Assembly: GCF_000281045.1 (NCBI RefSeq)
Contig: NW_008246100.1
Coordinates: forward strand, 77,080-141,079
DNA from: Saprolegnia diclina VS20
Taxonomy: Eukaryota > Oomycota > Saprolegniomycetes > Saprolegniales > Saprolegniaceae
DNA: 64,000 nt
Direction of reading: 5' to 3'
Made by a program: the position numbers and the translations under genes. Shown here piece after piece: positions 1 through 10,090 of the stretch (position 1 is its first letter; every line of letters starts with the position of its first letter). The notes beneath the pieces were generated by a model. It saw only the letters and a list, made by a program, of their open reading frames with translations. It was not told the origin of the DNA and ran no database searches.

Positions 1-15
1 CGCGTTACTACAGTA

Positions 16-3000
16 TTATGTGTCGATGCTATGGAAGCAAAAGTGGGCGCCAAGGCAAACGGGACACGTGCGGTCCGGGAGGCACCAGTCGTGAAAAGCA
101 TGGCCGCACGAAAGCAAGATGGCCTCCATGGTCTTGCCATCTACGCACCATCGTCGTCAATTTATCTCGGCTCCAACAAGGATCGTACCGTCTTGGACGT
201 AGATGAGCGGGAGGTCGCAGGCGGCGCACTGCGAGTCGTGCAGTTGAATGTCACCGCCCCAGTCGCTGTTGCGCGACTCGTAGCTTCGGTGCAGCGCCTT
301 GGTCTCGGGGCCGCAACTCGTGGCGCTATACGGCGTGTAGTCGGGCATGTTGGTGTCCCACGTGTCGTAGAAGCCGCTCTCGATTCGGAAGAGCGCTTCG
401 ACTTGGGGCGGGAAGGCGAGGTGGTGCCGCCGACTGCACGACCACACGTACGTGTCGATGCCTTCCAGCATGCGCCCGACTTCTTGCAGCTGCCTACACC
501 GAAACCCATCACGTGTGAGGGAGCGACAATGGTTGGGGGACGGGCGCACCGCTGGTGAAGGCTCTGCGCGGCGACGACGGCTTGGTAGAGCTCGAGCGGT
601 GCTATCGCAATCAGTGTCGGGTACCCCGCGAGAAGCTCCATTCCGAGCGTGACGCCGCACGCGTCCAGCATCGCATGCAGCAGCTGAACAAAAGCAACGT
701 CTTTGGTCGTGAGCTGACAAAACGTCTCCATCTCTTCGAGGACGCAGTGCAGGAGCGGCGTCGGGTCCGGCAGCTTGGCAATGCGTTCAAAGAGCCCTCC
801 GAGCATGGCCAGTCGCGACGGTGTTTCCGACTGCAGCACCGTGTACACGAGCGTCCGTAGCTCGGACGTCCTAAGCGTACAGTTGTAGAAGACGTACCGA
901 TGGATGCAGAAGGAATTACCCGGCGAGACGGGTCGACGGCTGCGCTATCGCGTTGAGCACGAGCTGAAAGACGCCGTCCCACATGTCGTGCTGCATGCAG
1001 AGGTCCCACGCGGTCGCCCGATCAAAGGCAAACACTTCGGGCTTCCCGAGGATCGTCAATAGCAAGGCGTCGTCACGCTCAACGTGCGCTCGCTTGAAGA
1101 AGAGACGCAGCCAGTGCTCCACCAACGTCGCCCGGCAGCCGACTCGGTCGTGTGCACTGGACAAGAGCGCGCCAAGGTACGCGAAATACGTGTCGGCGCC
1201 GGGGGCGGACGTGTCCAGCTCGACCCATTGGGAGCCAAAGAGCGCCGTCTGGACGTTCCAGGGCGTCACACACGGGTAGCGCTCGACGCACCACGCGATC
1301 GCAGTGCTTGGCACCTTCTTCAACAGCACGTTGAGCACATGGAGGCAGACGCAGAGCGACGTATACTGCGAGAGGTCGAGTTCGTGCTTCTCGGTGACAG
1401 CCATGAGGAGGTCGTCGCATGCCTGCGCCAAGTTCTCGCTGGCAATCGCCAGATTCAGCACCGTCTCGAGACCCGATGCGTGTTCGAGCGCCGAACACAC
1501 TTGCGCGGCCATCTCCAAGTTGACGTAGTTGCCGTACTTGGCGAGAAAGGGCTGCAGTTTCGGTGACGGCGACGACGTCAGCGGCACCGAGACGAGCACG
1601 GCGATGCCAAACTCGTCCATGCGCGTGCGGTTGTCGAGCATACAGGGCGTCGTCGCGGGCTCGATCGAGAGAGGCACGTCGGCGTGCAAGAGAAAGTAGA
1701 GCGACACGAGGGACCGCACGAGGCGCCAGTCATGGCGCGTGAGCGGCAGCTTCTCTTCGATCGGCGCCGGTGCTGCCATTTTCGAGCGCTTGATGAGCTC
1801 GATGGCCTTGCGCTTCTCAATGACGGCCACATCGAGCGACGGATCAAACGTGCTCAGCCACTGGCGCAGGAGCAGCGTCGCACGCGTCAAGTCGCCTTGG
1901 TGCACGAGGTGGTTGACAAGGCACGCCGCCGACCGCGTGAGGTGCACGGTCGGCCACAGCATGAGCTTTTGGTGCTGGTCGGCGTCGGCGACCAGCGCGG
2001 TGAATTCGGTCTCAACCTCCGGCAACGGACGGGCGAGGATCGGCGCAATTTCGGGCGACTGCTGCATCGTGCCACCGAGATGCCACTTCCAGTCGACGTG
2101 CGCGGCCGGGTACACGCCCATTTGACGCTTGACCGTGCGCTGGATGAGCGACCGCTTGGTCTCTGAGAGCGACCGCGCGCGCGCCATGAACTTCTGGGGA
2201 GTCTCGATCAGCGGCAGCGTCGCTGTATCGTCGCTGTTACCGGACGTTGGCGGCTCGGGCAGCGGCGTCGCCTCGAGCTCCTTGAGCCATGGCAGCGTCG
2301 CTTGCACCTGCAGCTGACTCGACCACAAATCGATCGAGATAGCCTCAAGGACAACTTCAGCGTCCGACGCCAGATCAATGCACGCACTGGGCTCTGTGAG
2401 CTGAACCGCTTCGGGTACAATGAGCGCTGCGTCTTCATCCGACGTCGTCTCGACTGCCATGACGATGCGCAGGGCGAGCGACGGGTCGGCGACCAGCGAG
2501 ACCGGGTTGGGCGCCAACACATCGAGGGGCGGGAAGCTCTCTTCATCCACAAAGTCGGACGTCGAGTCTCGTCTCAGAAACGACATGTCGGGTAGTAGCG
2601 ACACGAGCGAGGATGTTGCGTTCGTCAAGTGCGACTCGAAATCCAAGACGTCGAGCGTCTCCCCAAAGAGCGTCGGTGGCTTGTAGTTGATGGCCTCGCT
2701 CGGCGCCGGAAGGTGCGCGGCGCGCCACGCTTCGTCGACGACCTTGTCCTGGGCGCTCAGATCTGGAATCTCGACGACGCGGCTGCGACTGGCACCCGTC
2801 TCGGCCACGACCACCGCCGGCGCGACGTTCAGTTGGCCATACGACGTGGCCGACGCCGACGGCAACGCAAACCGAAGCTCTGTCTCGATGGACGCACCGG
2901 CTTTCGGAGACGAGATCGCTGGCATCTCCCGGCGCTGCTTGAAGACGATGTGGGGCGGCTGAATGTCGGCTTCGGGCGCTCTAATATGCATACCTGCATA

Positions 3001-4698
3001 CGATATTATCCACAGGAAGAGGTCAATGTACTTGGTCTGTTCTTCAAGCAGCGTGGCTGCAACCTCGATAAGCCCGTCGAGGGCTTGTAGCGTCGAGTCC
3101 GACACGAGTGACGCGTCGTCCGGATGCTGCTTGATGTGCTCGGTCCACTTGCACTGCAAATTCAACAGCAGCGCGAGGTCTTGAATGCTGTACTTGACGA
3201 CCAGCTAGGGGTAAAATACCGTAAATATTCGATGATCTTGACCAAGCGCAACGAACATCAATTGACTTGGCCACGTCGTTGGACACGGCAAGCTCGAGGA
3301 ATTCGACTGCAGCGCACGCGCGGACGATCGCGACGCGGCCCGGATCGCCGTGCAGCACTGCAAACACAGAGGCATCCAGCACCTAGGCGAATATGGCGCA
3401 CCGAGTTGAAAAGTTGAACTATACCTTGAGGTCGTGGATCTCGCCGAGGTCGACGTGCCACTCGACAAGCTCAAGGCCGACGGGGTCGACGAAGAAGAGC
3501 GCCGAAGTGCCGGGAAACCAGCTGAGGAGCTGCGGCGCCTCGGGCGTAAAGTCCATCGACTCGTGGATGTACTTGAAGACGTGCACTTTGGAGAGGTTGA
3601 GCGACTTGACCGAAATCGCTACAAGAAATGATAGGCAAACGACTAGAGACAATATAGGCGTACGCTCGTGCGGCGGTAAATTGGGGCCCTGGAAAAAGGT
3701 CTCGGGCGGCTTGGTCAGTGAAAATTTGAGCGTCGACGAGACGGTGCCGGTGGACGGGTCGCCGACCCAGACACGGCGCCCCGGCCGCGTCGAGAAGACG
3801 CGATAGTCCTTCTCGTCGTTGTCCAAGTAGAAACACGCGCCGTAGTTGCCTTGGCGCAGCTTGGACCCGACCTAACGTTTCAAAATCTTGATACAAACTT
3901 GATACAAAGCGCCGGAAATACCTGCACCACGCCATTTGCATCTGTCGCCGCGAGGTTGAGAATGAGCACGCGCGTTTGCGACGACACGAGAAGGTAGTCG
4001 CGGGCCGGCGACGCCGTCTTGACAAGGTCCAGCTGCACGATCGCCGTGTCTTCCTTGAGGAGAAACTCAGTCGTCGTATTCCCAAAAAGCACCGACCTAG
4101 GGCGATGAATCCAAGTCGATCGAGATGTCCAGCGTCGGTACGTACATGCCGGCGCGGATCGACGTCTGCGCGACCGTACCGCCGGCGCAGGCCGAGAAGA
4201 CGCGGGAGCCGTCGGCGTCCCAGAGGAAGGCATTGACGCTAAAGCCGACATGGAGCGCATGCGAGAACTCGATCTTCTCGCCAATGCGCGCGGGGTCCAC
4301 AAGCGAGATGGCGTAGACGGCGCCTTTGGCTGTGCCGACGACGAGGTACCGCTGCGACGGGCAAAAGCTGAGGTTCGCCACCGGGTGGCGCTCGCTCGCC
4401 GACGAGGGCGGAGCAATCATCTTGAGGAGCCGAAACTGTACGTTGCTCGTTGCTTGCTTCTTCTGGCTGCGTGCAAAGACGTAGACGCTGCCGTTGCTCG
4501 CGCCGCACGCGAGGAAGCGGGCGCACACGTCGACGCACGTGTACTTGACGCCCTGGCCATCCATACCATGAGCCACTGTGTGGGGGCGCGTCGTACCGTT
4601 GTCGTCACGCCGCCGAGCACGATCTCTTCGTAGAGCAAGATCGGCTTCATGCGCGGCCGTGGTGGCGCCACAGCTTCGTCGTTCCCGTCGTCCGCCAT
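16..4698 (-). CDS. HPS5: HPS5-like BLOC-2 subunit with N-terminal beta-propeller and C-terminal RING finger (multi-exon)
   Basis: The first exon starts at ATG 4696-4698 (MADDGNDE) and joins across a 44-nt intron (4553-4596) to a WD-type segment (LACGASNGSVYVFARS). Further exons carry LLVSSQTRVLILN and YGACFYLD, which match the human HPS5 propeller (LLISSLTRS, YGACFF). The large exon at about 916-3165 gives the helical C-terminal half (FAYLGALL, like FLAYLDSLV of HPS5). The tail IDTYVWS resembles CDRFLWS at the end of human HPS5. After that, a 48-nt intron (141-188) joins CAACDLPLIYVQD to GKTMEAILLSCGHAFHDWC and CPVC, a C3HC4-like RING, then a TAA stop at 16-18. HPS5 is a subunit of BLOC-2, which directs cargo to lysosome-related organelles. 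The family call is strong. The RING is not part of the animal protein as I know it. The central acidic stretch is poorly conserved. Confidence 0.82.
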
Positions 4699-5006
4699 CG
4701 TCACCGGCAATAATCCTGCCAGAGCTGATGTTTGTCGCCCACAGGATATGCGATGCCATTGGCCAAAATAATTGATTTCGCCGCTCATGATTGGTCCATG
4801 GATTCCAATCACGGAAGACGGGCCAGCGCTTCAACTTCATTCGCTTCTGGCCCAAGGCCAGCACTCCAACATGCGTCACGACAGTCCTGCTACCTGCCCG
4901 CATAGGCGCCCGTGCGACCATTGCTGCCATCTGCACCACTCGGCCGTCACAAGACAGTACTAGTAGACTCGTTCATCTCATTGTCGGTACGTGTAGTCGT
5001 AAGCGC
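4699..5006. other. intergenic, between the HPS5-like start and the SDR stop
   Basis: About 308 bp upstream of the HPS5-like gene. An inverse CCAAT box (ATTGG, in tgattggtcc near 4790) lies roughly 90 bp upstream of that gene's ATG. No coding signal was seen. Confidence 0.5.
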
Positions 5007-5777
5007 CTACTGCGCGGACGGCGTCGGAAAATGAATGTCCTTGTTCATGTTCTCGAACGGGATCTCGAATGCTGCGCGGAACGCGAGGCGACCGGTCTCG
5101 GCCATGCCATGGCCGATCTCGGTCTCGCCAGCACCGAGTCGTGCGAGGACGCTGTCGGCAAAGACATCGACGCTGATACCGTTGGTGTGCAGACCCGGTG
5201 CCTCGAGCTCTGTGTTGACCTCGGGCGGAACGATCTCAATGACGCGCACCGACGTGTCGGCGAGCTGGTGGCGCAGCGACCACGTGAACGAGTGCAGCGC
5301 CGCTTTTGTGCTGCAGTAGATGGGCAGCGCGACGATCGGCGCAAACGCAATGCCGCTCGTGACCGTGATGAGCGCACTGAACGGCTTGGCGACGAGATGC
5401 GGGATCAAAAGCATCGAGAGATGGATGACGCCGGCATAGTTGATGTTGATCTCGCTCGCGAGCGCGTCCCAGCTGGGCGCCACGCCGGCCTTGAGGTTCA
5501 AGGTGTGCTGGACACCTGCGTTATGCACAAACACGTTGATCGCCGGGTACGACGCAATCAGCGTCGCAAACAGCGCCTCACGCTGGGCTGCTGACTCGAC
5601 GTCGCCGACGACCGTGTGCAAGCCGGGATGCGCGGCCTTCGCTTCGGCGAGCTTGGCGGCGCGCCGACCGACGATGATGACCGTGTTGCCAAGGCCAAGG
5701 AGACGCGAGGCGAGCGCAAGGCCGATGCCGCTGCCACCGCCCGTCACGACGATCGTATGTCCCGTCATCGACTCCAT
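5007..5777 (-). CDS. short-chain dehydrogenase/reductase (classical SDR, DltE-like)
   Basis: Single-exon gene of about 256 residues, the usual length of a classical SDR. The start is ATG 5775-5777 (MESMTGHTIVVTGG). The longer reading begins with TTG and is not used. Residues 8-20 hold the NAD(P)-binding TGGGSGIG, followed by the NAG motif (VHNAGVQ) and the catalytic YCSTK with a preceding Ser in VTSG. Such enzymes oxidise or reduce alcohols and carbonyls with NAD(P)H. The substrate cannot be read from the sequence. A close paralogue lies upstream at 7008-7455, so this is a tandem pair. No signal peptide is seen, so a cytosolic location is likely. Confidence 0.9.
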   Translation of the reverse strand: MESMTGHTIVVTGGGSGIGLALASRLLGLGNTVIIVGRRAAKLAEAKAAHPGLHTVVGDVESAAQREALFATLIASYPAINVFVHNAGVQHTLNLKAGVAPSWDALASEININYAGVIHLSMLLIPHLVAKPFSALITVTSGIAFAPIVALPIYCSTKAALHSFTWSLRHQLADTSVRVIEIVPPEVNTELEAPGLHTNGISVDVFADSVLARLGAGETEIGHGMAETGRLAFRAAFEIPFENMNKDIHFPTPSAQ

Positions 5778-6263
5778 GCTGCTGCGGACCTCGTTGAGCA
5801 AACTGCAAACTGACCACTTAGACTTTGCACCGGTGGCGAGGAATCCTATCCGGATACTGGCCGAAACCGCTGACGTGGCAGCCGCTCCTGGCGTTCACCC
5901 ATGTACGGGATGGGGCCAGCTGTCGAGCGATTGGTGTTAGTGGACCATAATCGTTTGCAGAGGATTGTTAATCTACTGACATCAAGGTTACACCAAGGGG
6001 CACTTGTAGCCACAGTGCGACCCAACTCGACGGATACCCGCTCCTCGCCCTCTACAGCATGACGGAAGCTGCCAACTAGCGTATTTGTACGATAAGCTTG
6101 TGCAAAATGACCGTCACAATCGAATTTTGTGTTATCATCCGTCGATAAGCTCAACCTTTCCCCTTCCCCAATGACCAAAGACTCGTCGTTTTACCCATTT
6201 CGTATGGGACCAACGACTTGAACTTTGGCTTTGCAAGTACAAGTGGGGCACAGCTAGCGAGCT
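5778..6263. other. intergenic, no convincing gene
   Basis: Lower-GC stretch between the first SDR and the possible small gene at 6264. A 110-codon frame at 5846-6178 (-) has no family resemblance and biased composition, and was not accepted. Confidence 0.4.
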
Positions 6264-6720
6264 CTACACTTGTGCTGGCTCGGTGACATCGATGGGTTCG
6301 ACGGCAGAGCGGATCGTCGCCCTGTGCATTGACGCCGCCGCAGAGCGGCGAGTCGTAGCAAGCGCCGCTTTCTCAACCTTCAAAGCGCCGATGATGGCAT
6401 TTTGAAGCGCAAGGTCTTTCTGCGCCTGCCCGAGCGTTTGCTCGAGTCGAAGCGTCGCACCGCAATACAATATGAGCTGGCTTGCAGTCCACTCATATGC
6501 GCGTGCTGAAAGAATCGCTGGAGCTCGTCGAGGAGCGCAGCCGTGTCGACCCTGGGACGAGCAGCCGTTAAAGCAGTGTCGACAGCGGAACACGAAGCCT
6601 TCAAGGCGGCGCGGCATTGAGCACACATGCTCAGTCCTTCTTTTTGGGCGTAGACACGGTGCTTCAGAGCCGCTTGCAGCCGTCGCAGGTCACCTTTGCT
6701 GCTGCTGCAGCTCGTGCGAG
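6264..6720 (-). pseudogene. possible small coiled-coil gene, frame-shifted or with a very short intron
   Basis: Two overlapping minus-strand frames look coding and abut. The upstream one reads LRRLQAALKHRVYAQKEG, then MCAQCRAALK and ALLDELQRFFQHAH. The downstream one continues as LILYCGATLRLEQTL, AQKDLALQNAIIGALK and stops at 6264. The switch falls near 6495 and needs a one-base shift; no normal-sized GT-AG intron fits. The product would be a helical coiled-coil protein with no recognised family. No convincing ATG was found at the 5' end. An inverted pair of CCAAT boxes (6760-6764 and 6785-6789) lies just upstream and suggests a promoter. It may be a pseudogene, a sequencing error, or a gene with a missed intron. 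Confidence 0.35.
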
Positions 6721-6759
6721 TGCTGAGCGGCAACTTGACTTTAACCGGATACGTTTTTT

Positions 6760-6789
6760 ATTGGCTTGTGCTTTTGCATTTCAGCCAAT
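6760..6789. promoter_or_regulatory. inverted pair of CCAAT boxes
   Basis: ATTGGC at 6760 and GCCAAT at 6784 form an inverted pair about 18 bp apart. The second is followed by CAGGCG, an extension shared with CCAAT boxes near 63690 and 63770. It sits where a promoter for the minus-strand frame ending at 6264 would be. Confidence 0.35.
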
Positions 6790-7007
6790 CAGGCGTCGTT
6801 CGGATATCTCGTGTAGGTTTTGGCGCGAAATGTTGAAGTTGAGAAAAGCGAGGATTTCCCTTTGGCCTCATGCATCGTCGCTCATGAGCTTGCTGCGAAA
6901 TTCGATTATTGATTCGTCACTGATATGTTAGTTAAAACCTGTAATTGGCAAAACACAAACGGGAAATCGACACAAATAATGTCAAATTTAGCGCATTCGA
7001 CCTTTTC

Positions 7008-7455
7008 CTACGTCGATGGCGCCGAAAAATGAAGGTTCTTGTTCATGTTTCCGAATGCGATCTCAAACGCCGACCGGAACGCCACGCGACTGCTCTCGGC
7101 CATGCCGTATCCGATCTCCGTCTCGCCCGCGCTGAGGCGCTCGAGGATGCTGTCAGCAAAGACGTCGACGTTGACGCCAAACGTGTGGAGGCCCGGCGCC
7201 TGCAGGTCAGTGTCGACAGCAGGCGGCAGGATCTCAATGACGCGCACGGACGTGTCGGCGAGCTGGTGGCGCAGCGACCACGTGAAAGAGTGCAGCGCCG
7301 CTTTCGTGCTCGAGTAAATCGGCACCGACGCGAGCGGCGCAAACGACAGCCCACTCGTGACCGTCCATAGCGCGCTGAATGGTTTCGACGCCAGATGCGG
7401 AATCAAAAGCATCGAGAGATGGATGACGCCGGCATAGTTGATGTTGATCTCGCTC
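7008..7455 (-). CDS. short-chain dehydrogenase, tandem paralogue, N-terminus lost in assembly gap
   Basis: The visible 148 codons cover the C-terminal half of an SDR and align without gaps to the gene at 5007-5777: INYAGVIHLSMLLIPHL, a catalytic YSSTK, and SLRHQLADTSVRVIEI. It ends at a stop at 7008-7010. The segment with the nucleotide-binding TGxxxGxG and the start codon lies in the run of N at 7456-7973. The catalytic Tyr and Lys are present, so the copy may be functional. Divergence is highest near the C-terminus. The arrangement shows a tandem duplication that is not very recent. Confidence 0.85.
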
Positions 7456-7973
7456 NNNNNNNNNNNNNNNNNNNNNNNNNNNNNNNNNNNNNNNNNNNNN
7501 NNNNNNNNNNNNNNNNNNNNNNNNNNNNNNNNNNNNNNNNNNNNNNNNNNNNNNNNNNNNNNNNNNNNNNNNNNNNNNNNNNNNNNNNNNNNNNNNNNNN
7601 NNNNNNNNNNNNNNNNNNNNNNNNNNNNNNNNNNNNNNNNNNNNNNNNNNNNNNNNNNNNNNNNNNNNNNNNNNNNNNNNNNNNNNNNNNNNNNNNNNNN
7701 NNNNNNNNNNNNNNNNNNNNNNNNNNNNNNNNNNNNNNNNNNNNNNNNNNNNNNNNNNNNNNNNNNNNNNNNNNNNNNNNNNNNNNNNNNNNNNNNNNNN
7801 NNNNNNNNNNNNNNNNNNNNNNNNNNNNNNNNNNNNNNNNNNNNNNNNNNNNNNNNNNNNNNNNNNNNNNNNNNNNNNNNNNNNNNNNNNNNNNNNNNNN
7901 NNNNNNNNNNNNNNNNNNNNNNNNNNNNNNNNNNNNNNNNNNNNNNNNNNNNNNNNNNNNNNNNNNNNNNNNN
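7456..7973. other. assembly gap (518 N)
   Basis: Run of N inside the second SDR gene. Its size would fit the missing N-terminal half and the upstream promoter. Confidence 1.
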
Positions 7974-8132
7974 CACCGCTGGAGAGCAAGACTGAATAGT
8001 CCTGCAACTAGATCATGATGCGGCGACGTCCTCTCGGGGCAATCATGTCGGGTGACCAGCAACATGTATCCCATGCGTTTCGCGCCATTTTTAACCCGTA
8101 AAAGAGTAACGAGTGTCGTTGGTTCCGGCGCC

Positions 8133-9877
8133 ATGGCAAGCCAGAGCGTCGACCGCCTCCGCGACGAGATCGAAGCTGTCAAGCATGAAGCCGCGCTATG
8201 GATCATCACAACGTCGCCCGATCTCTCGACGCCCAAGCTCGCGATCGCCAACGGCGTGCACCTCGTCGTGCAGATCCGCGACGGCCCCGACATTTCGCTG
8301 CCGACGCCGGTGCTCAAGCTCGACTTTGTCTTCACCGCGCACTATGGGGCACTCCCACCGATCGTCAAGTGCCCTGGCACATGGCCGCACGCGATGGTGC
8401 ATTCCAAATCGCGGGTCGTCATTATGAACCTCCTCCAGCGCACAGAGAAGGGGTGGAGCAAGTCGTATACGATCGGGACCGTCCTTCACGCCTTCCGAAT
8501 GACGCTACGCCCCACGAATGCGCCGTGGGACCTCCGGTCCCCGCTGCTGCACCGCCTCGAGGAGAAGCATCGGATTCAAGCGGCCGAGATGACGGTCGCC
8601 CACTGCGAGAGCGGCGTCGCGTGCGAAATGGGTACACGCTCGGTCATGGAAGACATGTACGTGCTCGTCGACTCGTTCGTGAACGGCGGCGACTCGCTCC
8701 TGGGCCTACACCCGGCACTGTACTGCGTCGCGGACGGCCACGCCGGCATAACGTGCGCGCGCTTCCTCGTCGACAATGTGCAGGCGACGCTCGGTGCTGA
8801 GCTTTCCAAGGACAAGACGGTCCGGTAGGTAACCTGTCGTTGGTATTGTGATGCGATTTTGTGCAGAGAGGCTCTGTACGCTACGTGCCTCAGTCTCGAC
8901 CACCGGTTTGAAGAGGCGTATGCACCCTACGACGACACGTAATCTGCATTCTCTCGGCGATCGGCTCGCAAAATGTCTGTTCAGGTCGGGGAGCACGCTC
9001 ATCGGACTATTTTACGACGGTCTGGACAAGATGTACTGCGTCAACGTTGGCGACTCGCGGTAAGAGCGCACACATGGACGAGACATGTCCATACTAGTGA
9101 TTGACTAGAGCGCTCCTGTTGCGCGGCGACTGCGTGGTTCAAATTTCGCGCGACCACCGGTGCTCGGACGTTGAAGAAAAGGCGTACATCACCGACCGCG
9201 GTACCGTTGTGTTTCAAACCTTCAGAAAAGTATCAATGTTTCTAGGTGGCTTTATTCAAAACGACCGGACGTTTGGACAGCTCACGGTCACGCGGGCCTT
9301 TGGCGATGCTGACATCAAGCGCGCGTTTGGCTCGTCGCTCGCCGCGTGGCCCGAGATCTCCGAGTGGTCCATCTCGCCGGACGGCGACGATGTCTTTGTC
9401 GTCGCTTGCGACGGACTCTACTCGGTCATGGACAACAACGACGTCGCCAACTTTATTTGGGCCGGGCTCAAGGCGCTGAAGCCGCTGAAGCTCATTGCAA
9501 GAGAGCTCGCCAACCACTGCGTCACGGCGTGCGGCGGCGAAGACAACACGTCTGTTGTGCTCATTCGCGTCTCCTTGGACGGGTCGCTTTCGCCGACCAA
9601 GTCGACTTCTCGCTTCGCAAGCAACAAAGCTGCCGCAACGATTGAAGATGAGAACGCGGCACTCGTCGACACGCTTCTGAGCTCGTTGGACCTCGAGACC
9701 GAGCCGTCGACGACGACACCGCCAATCATAGTGGAAAGCACCATTCATCGGCCACCGGTACACAAGAGTACAAAAGTACCGTTCGTAAAGCTCGAGTCAG
9801 CGCGCGCGATCGAAAACGAAGAAGACCTGATGCAGTATCTCATGGACGATATGAACTTCAACGACGCGCCCGAGTAA
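8133..9877 (+). CDS. PP2C-family Ser/Thr phosphatase with an N-terminal E2-like (UBC-fold) domain
   Basis: Start ATG 8133 (MASQSVDRL), stop TAA 9875-9877. Residues of about 20-145 follow the E2/UEV pattern: a beta-rich start, FTAHYGALPPIVK, a Trp-Pro-His where HPN normally lies, then VVIMNLL, GW and a final helix. There is no cysteine at the active-site position. The rest is a PP2C catalytic domain: MGTRSVMEDMYV, VADGHAG, CVNVGDSRALLL, TFGQLTVTRAFGDAD, ACDGLYSVMDNNDV and GGEDNTSVVLI. The metal-binding Asp residues are present, so Mn2+/Mg2+-dependent phosphatase activity is expected. Four introns join the exons (donors at about 8828, 8939, 9060 and 9201). The last (9201-9245) is 45 nt and contains no stop. 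The acidic C-terminal tail (EEDLMQYLMDDMNF) has no known domain. The PP2C call is firm; the E2-like call is by pattern only. Confidence 0.9.
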
Positions 9878-10090
9878 GAACTCTATGGACCTCTAAATCG
9901 TAGAGTTTAATGTGGCAAATACTATATCGGAGAGTGAGAGTTGATGAACCGTGATGCAAATGGATCAGCTATACATTATACAGCAGATGCATCTTCTAAG
10001 TTCATTCATACATTTTACGAACAGACTCAAAATTTGCATCGCGATTGCATTTTAAGATCGAAACCGCCGAGCGCGAAAGGCGGCAGCACC

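Noticed and set aside
5846-6178. 110-codon minus-strand frame after the first SDR
   Set aside because: No resemblance to known proteins and no start or splice support.
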